Shown: positions 1 to 7,402 of the stretch, in pieces
How the letters are laid out: every line of letters begins with the position of its first letter
How positions within the stretch are numbered: position 1 is the stretch's first letter
NCBI RefSeq assembly: GCF_001591965.1
Contig: NZ_BCVX01000010.1
Coordinates: 1 to 64,000 of the forward strand
Origin: Lysinibacillus odysseyi 34hs-1 = NBRC 100172
Lineage (GTDB): Bacteria; Bacillota; Bacilli; Bacillales_A; Planococcaceae
Direction: 5' to 3'
Length of the DNA stretch: 64,000 bases
Translations under genes and position numbers: made by a program
Notes under the pieces: generated by a model
Databases searched by the model: none
Seen by the model: only the letters and a program-made list of their open reading frames with translations
What the model was told of the DNA's origin: nothing

Positions 1-1
1 G

Positions 2-76
2 TGGTGACCCGTACGGGATTCGAACCCGTGTTACCGCCGTGAAAGGGCGGTGTCTTAACCACTTGACCAACGGGCC
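2..76 (-). tRNA. tRNA-Glu (TTC)
   Basis: Cloverleaf read on the minus strand: 5' GGCCCGTTGG, anticodon loop CTTTCAC giving TTC, T-arm GGGTTCGAATCCC, acceptor end ACGGGTC plus A. The CCA end is encoded (positions 2-4). It lies directly after tRNA-Asn, so both are probably cut from one transcript that may continue past the window edge. Confidence 0.97.
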
Positions 77-77
77 A

Positions 78-153
78 TGGCTCCGAAGGTAGGACTCGAA
101 CCTACGACCAACCGGTTAACAGCCGGTTGCTCTACCACTGAGCTACTTCGGAA
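78..153 (-). tRNA. tRNA-Asn (GTT)
   Basis: Minus-strand cloverleaf: acceptor TTCCGAAG pairs with CTTCGGA, D-arm GCTCAGTGGTAGAGC, anticodon loop CTGTTAA giving GTT, T-arm GTAGGTTCGAGTCCTAC, encoded CCA at 78-80. It is the first tRNA behind the promoter at 193-221. The order Asn then Glu next to the sprT-like/tex/sigB cluster matches what is known for B. subtilis. Confidence 0.97.
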
Positions 154-192
154 TGTCATTTTCTGTCGCGCATCACGCTGTCGACTTTTATT

Positions 193-221
193 ATTATAGA
201 CAGGCTTAATAGAAACGTCAA
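193..221 (-). promoter_or_regulatory. SigA promoter of the tRNA cluster
   Basis: On the minus strand TTGACG (216-221), a 17-base spacer and TATAAT (193-198), about 40 bases before tRNA-Asn. This is a near-consensus housekeeping promoter, as expected for stable RNA. Confidence 0.85.
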
Positions 222-320
222 CACTTTTTTATCACTTTTTTGTTTTTTTCTTAAAGACCTTTTCAAAATGCTGATATATCAGTGTTCTTAATTAACTATA
301 TGGAGTTAGAATTGCTCACT

Positions 321-812
321 CTAATATACTTCTCCCGATACTTCCTCAGTTACTTCACTTTTTTCATATATCAGCTTACCTTTACATTTACCACAGCAAT
401 ACTTACTTGTGTCCATTTTACGTTTCCTTCTATATAATTGGTGACATTTCATGCAAATATACGTATGGATTGTCTGTTTGTGTTTCTTTTTTTCTGTTTC
501 AATCGTAGAGCAGAATCTTGGCGCCCCCACTTTCTTCAAGAGCTTCCGGAAATCTTGATCCCGATGCTTATAGCCTAATCCTCTTATATGCAAATGATAG
601 TGGCATAGCTCATGCAGGATAATACCCTGCAATTCTCCTTCTCCGAAATGATCATATAATTTTTTATTAAGCTCAATATTATGAGAACGCAAAAGATAAC
701 GCCCTCCGGTTGTTTTCAATCGTTTATTAAAATAGGCCTTATGCAGGAAAGGCATCCCGAACTTTGTGATTGATAACTCTTCTACTAAACGTTGTACTTG
801 TTCGTCTGACAT
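321..812 (-). CDS. SprT-like zinc metalloprotein (YdcK type)
   Basis: A 163-residue member of the SprT-like family. The HExxH zinc site is HELCH at residues 67-71 and is followed by more histidines (HYHLH). A C-terminal zinc ribbon is formed by Cys120, Cys123, Cys139/140 and Cys143. The length fits the bacterial SprT-like family, for which a protease role is assumed by analogy with eukaryotic Spartan; the substrate is unknown. I chose the ATG at 812 because GGAGG lies about 9 bases before it; an earlier in-frame start would run into the hairpin at 833-860. It follows tex on the same strand, the same order as ydcI-ydcK in B. subtilis. Confidence 0.9.
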   Translation of the reverse strand: MSDEQVQRLVEELSITKFGMPFLHKAYFNKRLKTTGGRYLLRSHNIELNKKLYDHFGEGELQGIILHELCHYHLHIRGLGYKHRDQDFRKLLKKVGAPRFCSTIETEKKKHKQTIHTYICMKCHQLYRRKRKMDTSKYCCGKCKGKLIYEKSEVTEEVSGEVY

Positions 813-832
813 ATTCTTTCTGCCTCCTATAG

Positions 833-860
833 AAAAAGTGCACGGTATAAAACCGTACAC
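833..860 (-). terminator. Hairpin between tex and the sprT-like gene
   Basis: The minus-strand stem GTGTACGG/CCGTGCAC is followed by TTTTTC, which looks like a factor-independent terminator. It ends only a few bases before the Shine-Dalgarno of the sprT-like gene, leaving no room for a separate promoter. Confidence 0.7.
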
Positions 861-868
861 TCACTATT

Positions 869-3043
869 TTACTCATTTTGTGAGATAGGTGATAGCATCG
901 TTAGAGAAATGCGGCCTTTTTTTACATCTACCTCTTCTACCCACACTGTGACAATATCTCCAAGCGATATAATATCAAGCGGATGTTTCACACGGCGATT
1001 GGCTAACTTGGAAATATGAACAAGTCCATCTTGTTTTACTCCGATATCAACAAAGGCGCCAAAGTCTACTACATTTCTAACTGTGCCTTGCAGTTCCATT
1101 CCACGTTTTAAATCTTCCATTTGCAAAACATCTGTTTTTAATAAAGGCTGCGGGAATTCGTCACGAGGATCTCTTCCGGGCTTCATCAACGTATCAACAA
1201 TATCTCGAATCGTTACTTCCCCAACTCCCAACTGATTGCTTAGGTTTTCAATAGATAATGCAGCAAGTGCTTCCTCAGCCTTCTTCGTTCCTACGTCCTT
1301 TTTTGTCACATCTGCTAATTCCAGAACCTGCTCAGCCAGTTTATAGCTTTCAGGGTGGATCCCTGTCGCATCAAGGGGATTTTTCGCTCCTGGAATACGT
1401 AAAAACCCTACTGCCTGTTCATACGTTTTTGCGCCAAGCCGTGGAATTTTTTTAAATTGGGCACGGGAAGTAAACCGCCCGCCTTCCGCTCGTGCTTGTA
1501 CAATATTTTCGGCTACTGTTTTTGACAAGCCTGAAACATATTGTAGTAATGAGGCCGATGCAGTGTTCACATCTACTCCTACTTGGTTTACTGCCGTTTC
1601 CACAATAAAAGCCAGCGATTCAGCAAGCTGTTTTTGAGAAACGTCGTGTTGATATTGACCTACTCCCACTGCCTTCGGATCAATTTTCACAAGCTCAGAT
1701 AACGGGTCCTGTAAACGCCGGGCAATGGAAACCGCACTTCGCTGTTCCACCTGCAGTTCTGGAAATTCTGCTCTTGCTACTTCAGAAGCAGAATAAACCG
1801 AGGCACCAGCTTCATTCACAATTACATAGGCAGCCTCGTTGTCCGTTTCCTTCAATGTATCGGCAATAAATTGCTCTGTTTCCCTTGAGGCCGTACCGTT
1901 ACCAATGGCAATAATGCTGATAGGGTATTTTCCTAGCAATGCCTGAACCGTTTTCATCGCCTTAGCTGTTTCTCGTTGTGGTTTATGAGGGTAAATTGCC
2001 GTCACTTCAAGCATCTTTCCTGTTTCATCAACAACAGCTAATTTACATCCTGTACGATAGGCCGGATCGACACCAAGTACCATCTTTCCACGAATCGGCG
2101 GCTGTAGTAGGAGATTGCGTAAGTTCTCTGAAAAGATATGAATTGCTTGGGCCTCTGCCTTTTCGCTGAGTTCCGAGCGAATCTCCCGTTCAATTGATGG
2201 TTCAATCAGCCTTTTATAGCTGTCGCTAATCGCCTCTTTTGCCTGTTCTACTGCTTCTCCCGCAAAATTCCGGGGAATCCACTTATTCTCCATTATTTGA
2301 ACGGCTCGCTCTATTGGCACGGAAATACCTACTCGGAGAACTTCCTCCTTCTCTCCGCGATTCATAGCTAATATACGGTGCGGCACAATACGATTTACCG
2401 GCTCCTCATATTCATAGTACATTTCAAATACTTGCTTTTCGTCTTTCTCGGCATTCTTCAGAGCTGAGACCACTTTGCCATTGCGTCGTGTCAGCTGTCT
2501 TAATTGTTCTCTGATGCCTGCATCATCGGCAAAACGTTCAGCTAATATATCACGCGCTCCTGCCAGCGCATCTTCAATTGTCTCTATCCCTTTTTCGCTA
2601 TCCAGATACGAAGCCGCTGCTTCTGCCAGACTTCCTTTCGGAAACTTCATCAGTTTATCCGCTAAAGGCTCCAGCCCTCGTTCTCTCGCGATTGTTGCTT
2701 TGGTCCGTCGTTTCTGCTTATAAGGGCGATATAAGTCTTCCACCCGCTGAAGGACAGTAGCTGCTTTAATAGATGCAGCCAATTCTTCTGTTAACTTGCC
2801 TTGTTCTTCGATTAGGCGAAGTACTTCTTGTTTGCGTTGTTCAACTTGCTGTATGTAATGGTAGCGGTCTTCAATCTCTTTAATTTGCACTTCATCAAGC
2901 GAACCTGTCGCCTCTTTTCGATAACGCGCAATAAACGGTACTGTATTACCTTCTTCAAGGAGCTTGATCACCGCTTCAGCCTGATGGGGTTTTACTTGTG
3001 ATTCCGAGGCAATCATTTGTAGCATTTCTTTTTGTTCCACCAT
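869..3043 (-). CDS. tex: Tex family RNA-binding protein
   Basis: 724 residues, the usual Tex length. The N-terminal helical Tex region is followed by a YqgF/RNase H-like domain (around residues 320-450, motif VLGVDPAYRTGCKLAVVD), a helix-hairpin-helix region (around 490-560) and a C-terminal S1 domain from about residue 645 (GMELQGTVRNVVDFGAFVDI). Tex is a cytoplasmic nucleic-acid-binding protein linked to transcription and, in other species, toxin gene expression. Its biochemical role is poorly defined. The ATG at 3043 has AAAGGAAAGG upstream. It lies between sigB and the sprT-like gene as in B. subtilis (ydcI), but rsbX and the small ydcF-H genes are absent here. Confidence 0.96.
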   Translation of the reverse strand: MVEQKEMLQMIASESQVKPHQAEAVIKLLEEGNTVPFIARYRKEATGSLDEVQIKEIEDRYHYIQQVEQRKQEVLRLIEEQGKLTEELAASIKAATVLQRVEDLYRPYKQKRRTKATIARERGLEPLADKLMKFPKGSLAEAAASYLDSEKGIETIEDALAGARDILAERFADDAGIREQLRQLTRRNGKVVSALKNAEKDEKQVFEMYYEYEEPVNRIVPHRILAMNRGEKEEVLRVGISVPIERAVQIMENKWIPRNFAGEAVEQAKEAISDSYKRLIEPSIEREIRSELSEKAEAQAIHIFSENLRNLLLQPPIRGKMVLGVDPAYRTGCKLAVVDETGKMLEVTAIYPHKPQRETAKAMKTVQALLGKYPISIIAIGNGTASRETEQFIADTLKETDNEAAYVIVNEAGASVYSASEVARAEFPELQVEQRSAVSIARRLQDPLSELVKIDPKAVGVGQYQHDVSQKQLAESLAFIVETAVNQVGVDVNTASASLLQYVSGLSKTVAENIVQARAEGGRFTSRAQFKKIPRLGAKTYEQAVGFLRIPGAKNPLDATGIHPESYKLAEQVLELADVTKKDVGTKKAEEALAALSIENLSNQLGVGEVTIRDIVDTLMKPGRDPRDEFPQPLLKTDVLQMEDLKRGMELQGTVRNVVDFGAFVDIGVKQDGLVHISKLANRRVKHPLDIISLGDIVTVWVEEVDVKKGRISLTMLSPISQNE

Positions 3044-3187
3044 TCCACTACCTTTCCTTTAACATGACTACATTTTATCATTAACAGCATAAAAGCGCAT
3101 TTGCCAGCGCTAAATTGCCTGGTCATGATTTTCTTGGCTGTTATATATGACTCGTGTCATCATTATTTTTCTTTATGCTTTCCAACA

Positions 3188-3222
3188 CAAAAAGAGTCTA
3201 CTATGTAAAATAGTAGACTCTT
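3188..3222 (-). terminator. Terminator of the sigB operon
   Basis: Minus-strand stem AAGAGTCTACTA / TAGTAGACTCTT with a 7-base loop followed by TTTTTG, just after the sigB stop codon. Confidence 0.9.
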
Positions 3223-3226
3223 AGTT

Positions 3227-4012
3227 TTACAGCGAAAGACTGCCGGTTGCGGCAATCGCTTCTTGTAATTTCTTAATTGCTTTCCGTTGAATGCGGGATA
3301 CATGCATTTGTGAAATACCGAGCCGTTCACCGGCCTCTTTTTGACTCATTTGTTCTAAATAGGTCAGCTGAATAATCTGTTTTTCCCGGTCATTTAAAAT
3401 ACCCATAGCATCCGCTACAATCATTCGGCGGTTGGTCATCTCAAATCCTTCATCTTCCTTACCGACTACATCAAACAGAGTCACTGTACTTCCGTCCGAA
3501 TCGGATTCGATAGAATGATCCATCGATAACGCTTGATAACTGCGCCCCATCTCCATCGCTTCCAGGACTTCCTCATCCTGCACTTCCAGATAGTTAGCAA
3601 TTTCGCTAATGGACGGGGAGCGCTGCAACTCAGTTGTTAATGATTCTACAGCTGCTTTAATACGAGGACCCAGCTCTTTAATACGGCGTGGTACATGGAC
3701 ATCCCACGTCTTGTCCCGTAAAAACCGTTTAATTTCTCCAACAACCGTGGGTACGGCAAAAGCCTCAAAACTTCTACCGAATGACGGGTCGAAACGTCGA
3801 ATCGCTCCTAACAAACCGAGCATCCCTACTTGTACGATATCGTCATAATAAGATTTCCCATGTGAATATTTGCGCGCAATTGATTCTACAAGCTGCTGAT
3901 AATGCAACACTAAATTCGTCTGCGCTTCCTCATCTTGGGATTGCTGGTATTTTTCTATCCACATAAGGACTTCTTCTTTAGACGAGTTTTTAGGTAGTGA
4001 TTCTTTCGACAT
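3227..4012 (-). CDS. sigB: RNA polymerase sigma factor SigB
   Basis: General stress sigma factor of the sigma-70 SigB/F/G group, 261 residues from the chosen start (B. subtilis SigB has 262). Region 2 includes GLLGAIRRFDP and FEAFAVPTVVGEIKRFLRDK; region 3 begins at VHVPRRIKELGPRI; region 4 is a helix-turn-helix (MSQKEAGERLGISQMHVSRIQRKA). I chose the ATG at 4012 because AGGTGG lies 6 bases upstream. The start is inside the 3' end of rsbW (23-base overlap), which implies translational coupling between the anti-sigma factor and its target. Transcription is probably autocatalytic from the sigma-B promoter ahead of rsbV. Confidence 0.97.
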   Translation of the reverse strand: MSKESLPKNSSKEEVLMWIEKYQQSQDEEAQTNLVLHYQQLVESIARKYSHGKSYYDDIVQVGMLGLLGAIRRFDPSFGRSFEAFAVPTVVGEIKRFLRDKTWDVHVPRRIKELGPRIKAAVESLTTELQRSPSISEIANYLEVQDEEVLEAMEMGRSYQALSMDHSIESDSDGSTVTLFDVVGKEDEGFEMTNRRMIVADAMGILNDREKQIIQLTYLEQMSQKEAGERLGISQMHVSRIQRKAIKKLQEAIAATGSLSL

Positions 4013-4457
4013 TTTCTTCCACCTGCTCTCTCGTGACATATTTTGTCATGAAAACAGTGACGCCGCCTTCGTTATTTAATTTCACCTCGTCCATTAAAGT
4101 ATCCATTAAATACAGCCCTAAGCCACCTTCTCGTAACATCGCTACATTTTCATCTTCTTTATATGGACCAATCTTTGTTTTGACTTCCTCGAAATTAAAG
4201 CTATTGCCATAGTCAGCTACCATGATTTCGATTTTGTTTTCAAATAGGGCACATCCCATTACAACTTCGCCTTCTTCGCCATCATAAGCGTGGTGGACAA
4301 CGTTTGTAACTGCTTCCCCTGTAGCAATCTTCAAGTCTTCAATCTCATCATACGTAAATCCTAAACGGGTTGCTAAGCCAGAAACAGCAAGCCGAATCAC
4401 ACTAACATATTGCGGTTTGGCAGGCACACGAATCTCCACATAATCAAATGCTTTCAT
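3990..4457 (-). CDS. rsbW: Serine kinase and anti-sigma-B factor RsbW
   Basis: 155-residue GHKL-type kinase that binds SigB and phosphorylates RsbV. The fold is visible from the N-box region (EAVTNVVHHAY), the G1 box (VADYGNSF) and the glycine-rich ATP lid (REGGLGLYLMDTLMDEV). It overlaps rsbV by 14 bases upstream and sigB by 23 bases downstream, so the partner switch V-W-B is made in fixed ratio. The ATG at 4457 sits inside the end of rsbV. Confidence 0.96.
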   Translation of the reverse strand: MKAFDYVEIRVPAKPQYVSVIRLAVSGLATRLGFTYDEIEDLKIATGEAVTNVVHHAYDGEEGEVVMGCALFENKIEIMVADYGNSFNFEEVKTKIGPYKEDENVAMLREGGLGLYLMDTLMDEVKLNNEGGVTVFMTKYVTREQVEENVERITT

Positions 4458-4788
4458 TACTGATTTCCACCTTTTTATCCGTTTCGATATTCATCAATTC
4501 ACTTAAACCTGTAATTTCAAAAAGGCGCACAAGACGGTCTGTCAAACCAACTAGCTTAAATTCCCCTTTTTCCCTTACTACTTTTTTATAAAAAGCAACA
4601 AAAATCCCTAAACCTGTACTGTCCATATAAGTTACTTTTGATAAATCCAATTCAATAGTTAAACCTTCAAAAATGCGAATTGAGTCCAGCTCATCACGTA
4701 AAATTGGAGCTGTGAAAGTATCAATTTCACCCTCTACAAACCCTCGCATTATATTTCCATCTTCCCGAAATTGTACATTAACATTCAT
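4444..4788 (-). CDS. rsbV: Anti-anti-sigma factor RsbV
   Basis: 114-residue STAS-domain protein. Its unphosphorylated form binds RsbW and frees SigB. The phosphorylated serine is Ser57 in the motif YMDSTGLGIF (Ser56 in B. subtilis). The ATG at 4788 has GGAGG 8 bases upstream; a TTG five codons earlier overlaps that ribosome site and is rejected. A sigma-B promoter lies between rsbU and this gene, so rsbV-rsbW-sigB can be boosted without rsbT-rsbU. Confidence 0.96.
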   Translation of the reverse strand: MNVNVQFREDGNIMRGFVEGEIDTFTAPILRDELDSIRIFEGLTIELDLSKVTYMDSTGLGIFVAFYKKVVREKGEFKLVGLTDRLVRLFEITGLSELMNIETDKKVEISNESI

Positions 4789-4818
4789 ACCGGACACCTC
4801 CAATTAGACTATCTTACA

Positions 4819-4843
4819 ATTCCCTTACTAAAAATTTTTAAAC
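4819..4843 (-). promoter_or_regulatory. Sigma-B promoter of rsbV-rsbW-sigB
   Basis: On the minus strand GTTTAA (4838-4843), a 13-base spacer and GGGAAT (4819-4824). This matches the known sigma-B consensus GTTTWW-N13-15-GGGWAW. It is in the 63-base gap after rsbU, the same place as the autoregulatory promoter of B. subtilis. Confidence 0.92.
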
Positions 4844-4851
4844 CTCATTAA

Positions 4852-5850
4852 TCATTTTTTTTTTAAAATCACAACAGTAAAATCGTCCTCCAGTCCAAAA
4901 TCTTGAAGTTTCTGTAGTTCTTTATATAGCATTTCACACATTTGCTGTGCATTCAAGTGTATATATTTTAAAAGAAGTTTTTCAATGATTTCTCGGGAAT
5001 CTATATCTGCCTGTTTTCTAAACTCTGTGACTCCGTCGGTCATCATTACGATGAAGTCTCCGTCCTTTAGAGTAATATCAAATTGCGGATATTTAACCTC
5101 CGGCATCACACCGAGCAAAAGACCTTTTGATTCCAAATCATAGAATTTTTTTTCCGATGCTCTATAATAAAGTGCAGGCTCATGGCCGGCCGAGCCATAG
5201 GTGAAGAGTCCGTTTTCTACATCCAGCCGGCCGAAAAACATAGAGACAAACATACTGTCGTCTACGCTTCTCTCAATAATACGGTTTAACACTTGGAGTA
5301 CATAGGAGGGATTGCCATTAGAATATTCAAGTGTGTCCAGCCCGTATTTTACCATAGACATACAAAGCGCAGCCGGTACTCCTTTCCCGACAACATCTGT
5401 AACTGCTACACTGACATATTGTTCATCTTCATTGAGAAAATGAACATAATCACCATTCATCTTACGGATAGGAACAGATACCATCCCTATATCTATGGCA
5501 GAGGATTGGGGCACTGTTGTTCTTAAAAGCATGTTTTGTATTTTTGTCGCCACATTCATTTCAATCCGAAGCTCCTCTTGTTGTTCAAGAAGACTTTGAT
5601 GTTCTCGTAATGTAAGCCCAAAATGCACCATAATTTCAATAAGAAAATCATAGCCGTGTGAAACAGCTGCCGGTAATTCTGGATAAATCTCCTCCATTGA
5701 AGCTTTATGGATGTTGATCACTTCTTCAGGCGTTACATTTTTTTGAATGAGCTGGCGTATAAAATTTTGTCCTATATATAAATTACGCTCTGTCTGACTT
5801 TCTATATAATCAGCCAAAATTCGTTTATATTGGGCTTGGAGCTCCTTCAT
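4852..5850 (-). CDS. rsbU: PP2C-type phosphatase RsbU
   Basis: 332 residues. An N-terminal helical domain of about 80 residues (RsbU_N type, the RsbT-binding part in B. subtilis) precedes a linker and a PP2C/SpoIIE phosphatase domain (about 125-330). Metal-binding acidic motifs are visible: MNGDYVHFL, VTDVVGKGVPAAL, YGSAGHEPALY, MMTDGVTEF and DDFTVVIL. It dephosphorylates RsbV-P when activated. The ATG at 5850 is preceded by AGGATG. It lies 16 bases after rsbT, consistent with a joint rsbT-rsbU message. Confidence 0.95.
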   Translation of the reverse strand: MKELQAQYKRILADYIESQTERNLYIGQNFIRQLIQKNVTPEEVINIHKASMEEIYPELPAAVSHGYDFLIEIMVHFGLTLREHQSLLEQQEELRIEMNVATKIQNMLLRTTVPQSSAIDIGMVSVPIRKMNGDYVHFLNEDEQYVSVAVTDVVGKGVPAALCMSMVKYGLDTLEYSNGNPSYVLQVLNRIIERSVDDSMFVSMFFGRLDVENGLFTYGSAGHEPALYYRASEKKFYDLESKGLLLGVMPEVKYPQFDITLKDGDFIVMMTDGVTEFRKQADIDSREIIEKLLLKYIHLNAQQMCEMLYKELQKLQDFGLEDDFTVVILKKK

Positions 5851-5866
5851 TCTTTATCACATCCTG

Positions 5867-6265
5867 TCACAGCCATTTTTCCACTTTTACTATTGTTCCC
5901 TGACCTATTAAAGATTGAATTTCAATATGGTCCATCAGGCGTCTTACCCCTGGCAGACCTGCACCAAGACCTCCGGAAGTAGAGTATCCATCTTCCATCA
6001 CCCTGCGCACATTATCTATACCTGGGCCTTTGTCAGTAGCTGTAATCGCTATTCCTTTTTTGTCTTCGCCTTCTATTGGTTCAATGATGATTTCTCCAGC
6101 ACGGGCATATAAATAAATATTTCTCGCCAACTCACTGATGGCAGTTGTAATCCGGGCTTGATCAACTGTACCAAAACCGACTTCTTTTGCCACATTGCGA
6201 CCAAGTTGGCGTGCAGCTACAATATCCCATTCTGTTATAATATCGATTGTAGATTTTTCACTCAT
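5867..6265 (-). CDS. rsbT: Serine/threonine kinase RsbT, switch protein of the stressosome
   Basis: 132 residues, nearly the same length and sequence as B. subtilis RsbT (133). GHKL-type motifs: ITTAISELARNIYLYA, TDKGPGI, and the lid STSGGLGAGLPGVRRLMD. In B. subtilis it phosphorylates RsbR and RsbS and then binds and activates RsbU. I chose the ATG at 6265 because GGGGG lies about 7 bases upstream. The genes for its partners RsbR and RsbS normally sit directly upstream, but here the next 352 bases carry no gene and then the EndoA toxin. RsbT must therefore be controlled by partners encoded elsewhere, or differently. Confidence 0.95.
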   Translation of the reverse strand: MSEKSTIDIITEWDIVAARQLGRNVAKEVGFGTVDQARITTAISELARNIYLYARAGEIIIEPIEGEDKKGIAITATDKGPGIDNVRRVMEDGYSTSGGLGAGLPGVRRLMDHIEIQSLIGQGTIVKVEKWL

Positions 6266-6337
6266 CTTCGAACCCCCAATTCCTTCGGGAGATTCCCGCA
6301 CAAATTATTTTAATACAATCTTGTCGCTACCCACCAT

Positions 6338-6343
6338 ATTATA
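6338..6343 (-). promoter_or_regulatory. Candidate -10 box for rsbT-rsbU
   Basis: Minus-strand TATAAT about 75 bases before the rsbT start. I see no convincing -35 hexamer at 16-18 bases, so this is only a likely promoter. Its place after the ndoA terminator fits independent transcription of rsbT-rsbU. Confidence 0.4.
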
Positions 6344-6561
6344 GCGTTCCTTAGCTGACTAAGATGATTTAGTAGGAACTCCATTTTAAATTTCTCTATT
6401 TTATAAGAATACTATTCTCCTATTTATTAACCATGGCAAATTCAGCTCTTTTATTCTCTCTTGGGAGAAGTAAATTTCCCGAGACTATAATTTCCCCCTC
6501 TTACCTTTAAATTAACCTATATGCCAAATATAAACAAGATTCTATTCTTCCCAAAAAAGAT

Positions 6562-6606
6562 GAAAAAAGAAAAGCATCGATACAATACTCTGTCTCGATG
6601 CTTTTC
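6562..6606 (-). terminator. Terminator after ndoA
   Basis: Stem AAAAGCATCGA / TCGATGCTTTT with a 14-base loop followed by CTTTTTTC on the minus strand. It separates the alr-ndoAI-ndoA unit from the rsb genes. Confidence 0.88.
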
Positions 6607-6617
6607 ATTTTATGTAT

Positions 6618-6968
6618 TTAAAATTTAACTAGCCCTAAGCTGATCGCTAGTGCGACATCAACTTTTTCCATTAGTGCATCATCCAGCTGTGTGATTCGGT
6701 CTGTCAACCGAGATTTATCAATAGTACGCAATTGCTCAAGCAAAATTACCGAATCGCGTTCAAAACCGTACTTCTTCGCGTCGATTTCTACATGAGTAGG
6801 TAATTTTGCTTTTTGAATTTGCGCAGTAATTGCAGCGATGATTACCGTCGGGCTAAATCGATTACCGATATCGTTTTGAATAATTAAAACAGGTCTTGTA
6901 CCACCTTGTTCAGAACCGACCACAGGTGAAAGATCTGCGAAAAAAACGTCCCCACGTTTTACAATCAA
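6618..6968 (-). CDS. ndoA: EndoA / MazF-type mRNA endoribonuclease toxin
   Basis: 116 residues, the exact length of B. subtilis NdoA and almost the same sequence from [20 protein letters not shown] onward. PemK/MazF fold; the family cuts single-stranded RNA (UACAU in B. subtilis, by knowledge of the family). The start is a TTG at 6968 with GGGGG 8 bases upstream, because upstream residues do not match the family. It starts 4 bases after the antitoxin stop, so the two are translationally coupled. The toxin is strongly conserved while its antitoxin is not. Confidence 0.95.
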   Translation of the reverse strand: MIVKRGDVFFADLSPVVGSEQGGTRPVLIIQNDIGNRFSPTVIIAAITAQIQKAKLPTHVEIDAKKYGFERDSVILLEQLRTIDKSRLTDRITQLDDALMEKVDVALAISLGLVKF

Positions 6969-6972
6969 CTTG

Positions 6973-7257
6973 TCATCCCCCGCTAACGAGACGCTCCACC
7001 ATATGCTCCGCTTCATATTCTGCATGTAGGCATTCACTACAAATAGTCAGATTTATGTGCGACATTTCCACATAGCCTTTCATTAAAGCTTCCCGTATTT
7101 GATTTGGTTGCTTATGCTTCGAAAACCTTTCAGTCGACATGTACGTGACCTCATTTTCGCCAAAATAACTAAGTTCAAACGTTTGGTTGAACTGGATAAT
7201 AAAATCATTTGGTTGCTTCACAATTACGTCCTGCATTTCTAATTTTTTCGCGTACAC
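6973..7257 (-). CDS. ndoAI: EndoAI-like antitoxin with a divergent N-terminus
   Basis: 94 residues from a GTG at 7257 with GGAGG 8 bases upstream (B. subtilis EndoAI has 93). The C-terminal third, from [15 protein letters not shown] to the end MVERLVSGG, clearly matches EndoAI and is the part that blocks the toxin. The first 60 residues do not show the ribbon-helix-helix pattern of EndoAI (strand ISLP, then SRNELI...A.RAYV). I see instead a segment rich in hydrophobic and aromatic residues ([16 protein letters not shown]). DNA binding and autoregulation may therefore be altered or lost. Coupled to ndoA downstream, about 145 bases after alr. Confidence 0.88.
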   Translation of the reverse strand: MYAKKLEMQDVIVKQPNDFIIQFNQTFELSYFGENEVTYMSTERFSKHKQPNQIREALMKGYVEMSHINLTICSECLHAEYEAEHMVERLVSGG

Positions 7258-7402
7258 AAAAAGCACCTCCACCAAAAGCCATACGTACACTTCTTAATTA
7301 CAAGTTTATTTTAACACCGAAAACCCGGCATGAAAAGACAAGAATATAAAAACTTTGACAATTCTTGTATTTAACTTATGGCTTTTAGGGAATACTGTAT
7401 GT

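Larger units (their letters stand above)
6266..6617. other. Gap where rsbR and rsbS are expected
   Basis: 352 bases between rsbT and ndoA. I read both strands and see no open frame resembling RsbR or RsbS, only A+T-rich sequence, a candidate promoter box for rsbT near 6338 and the ndoA terminator near 6562-6606. Confidence 0.8.
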
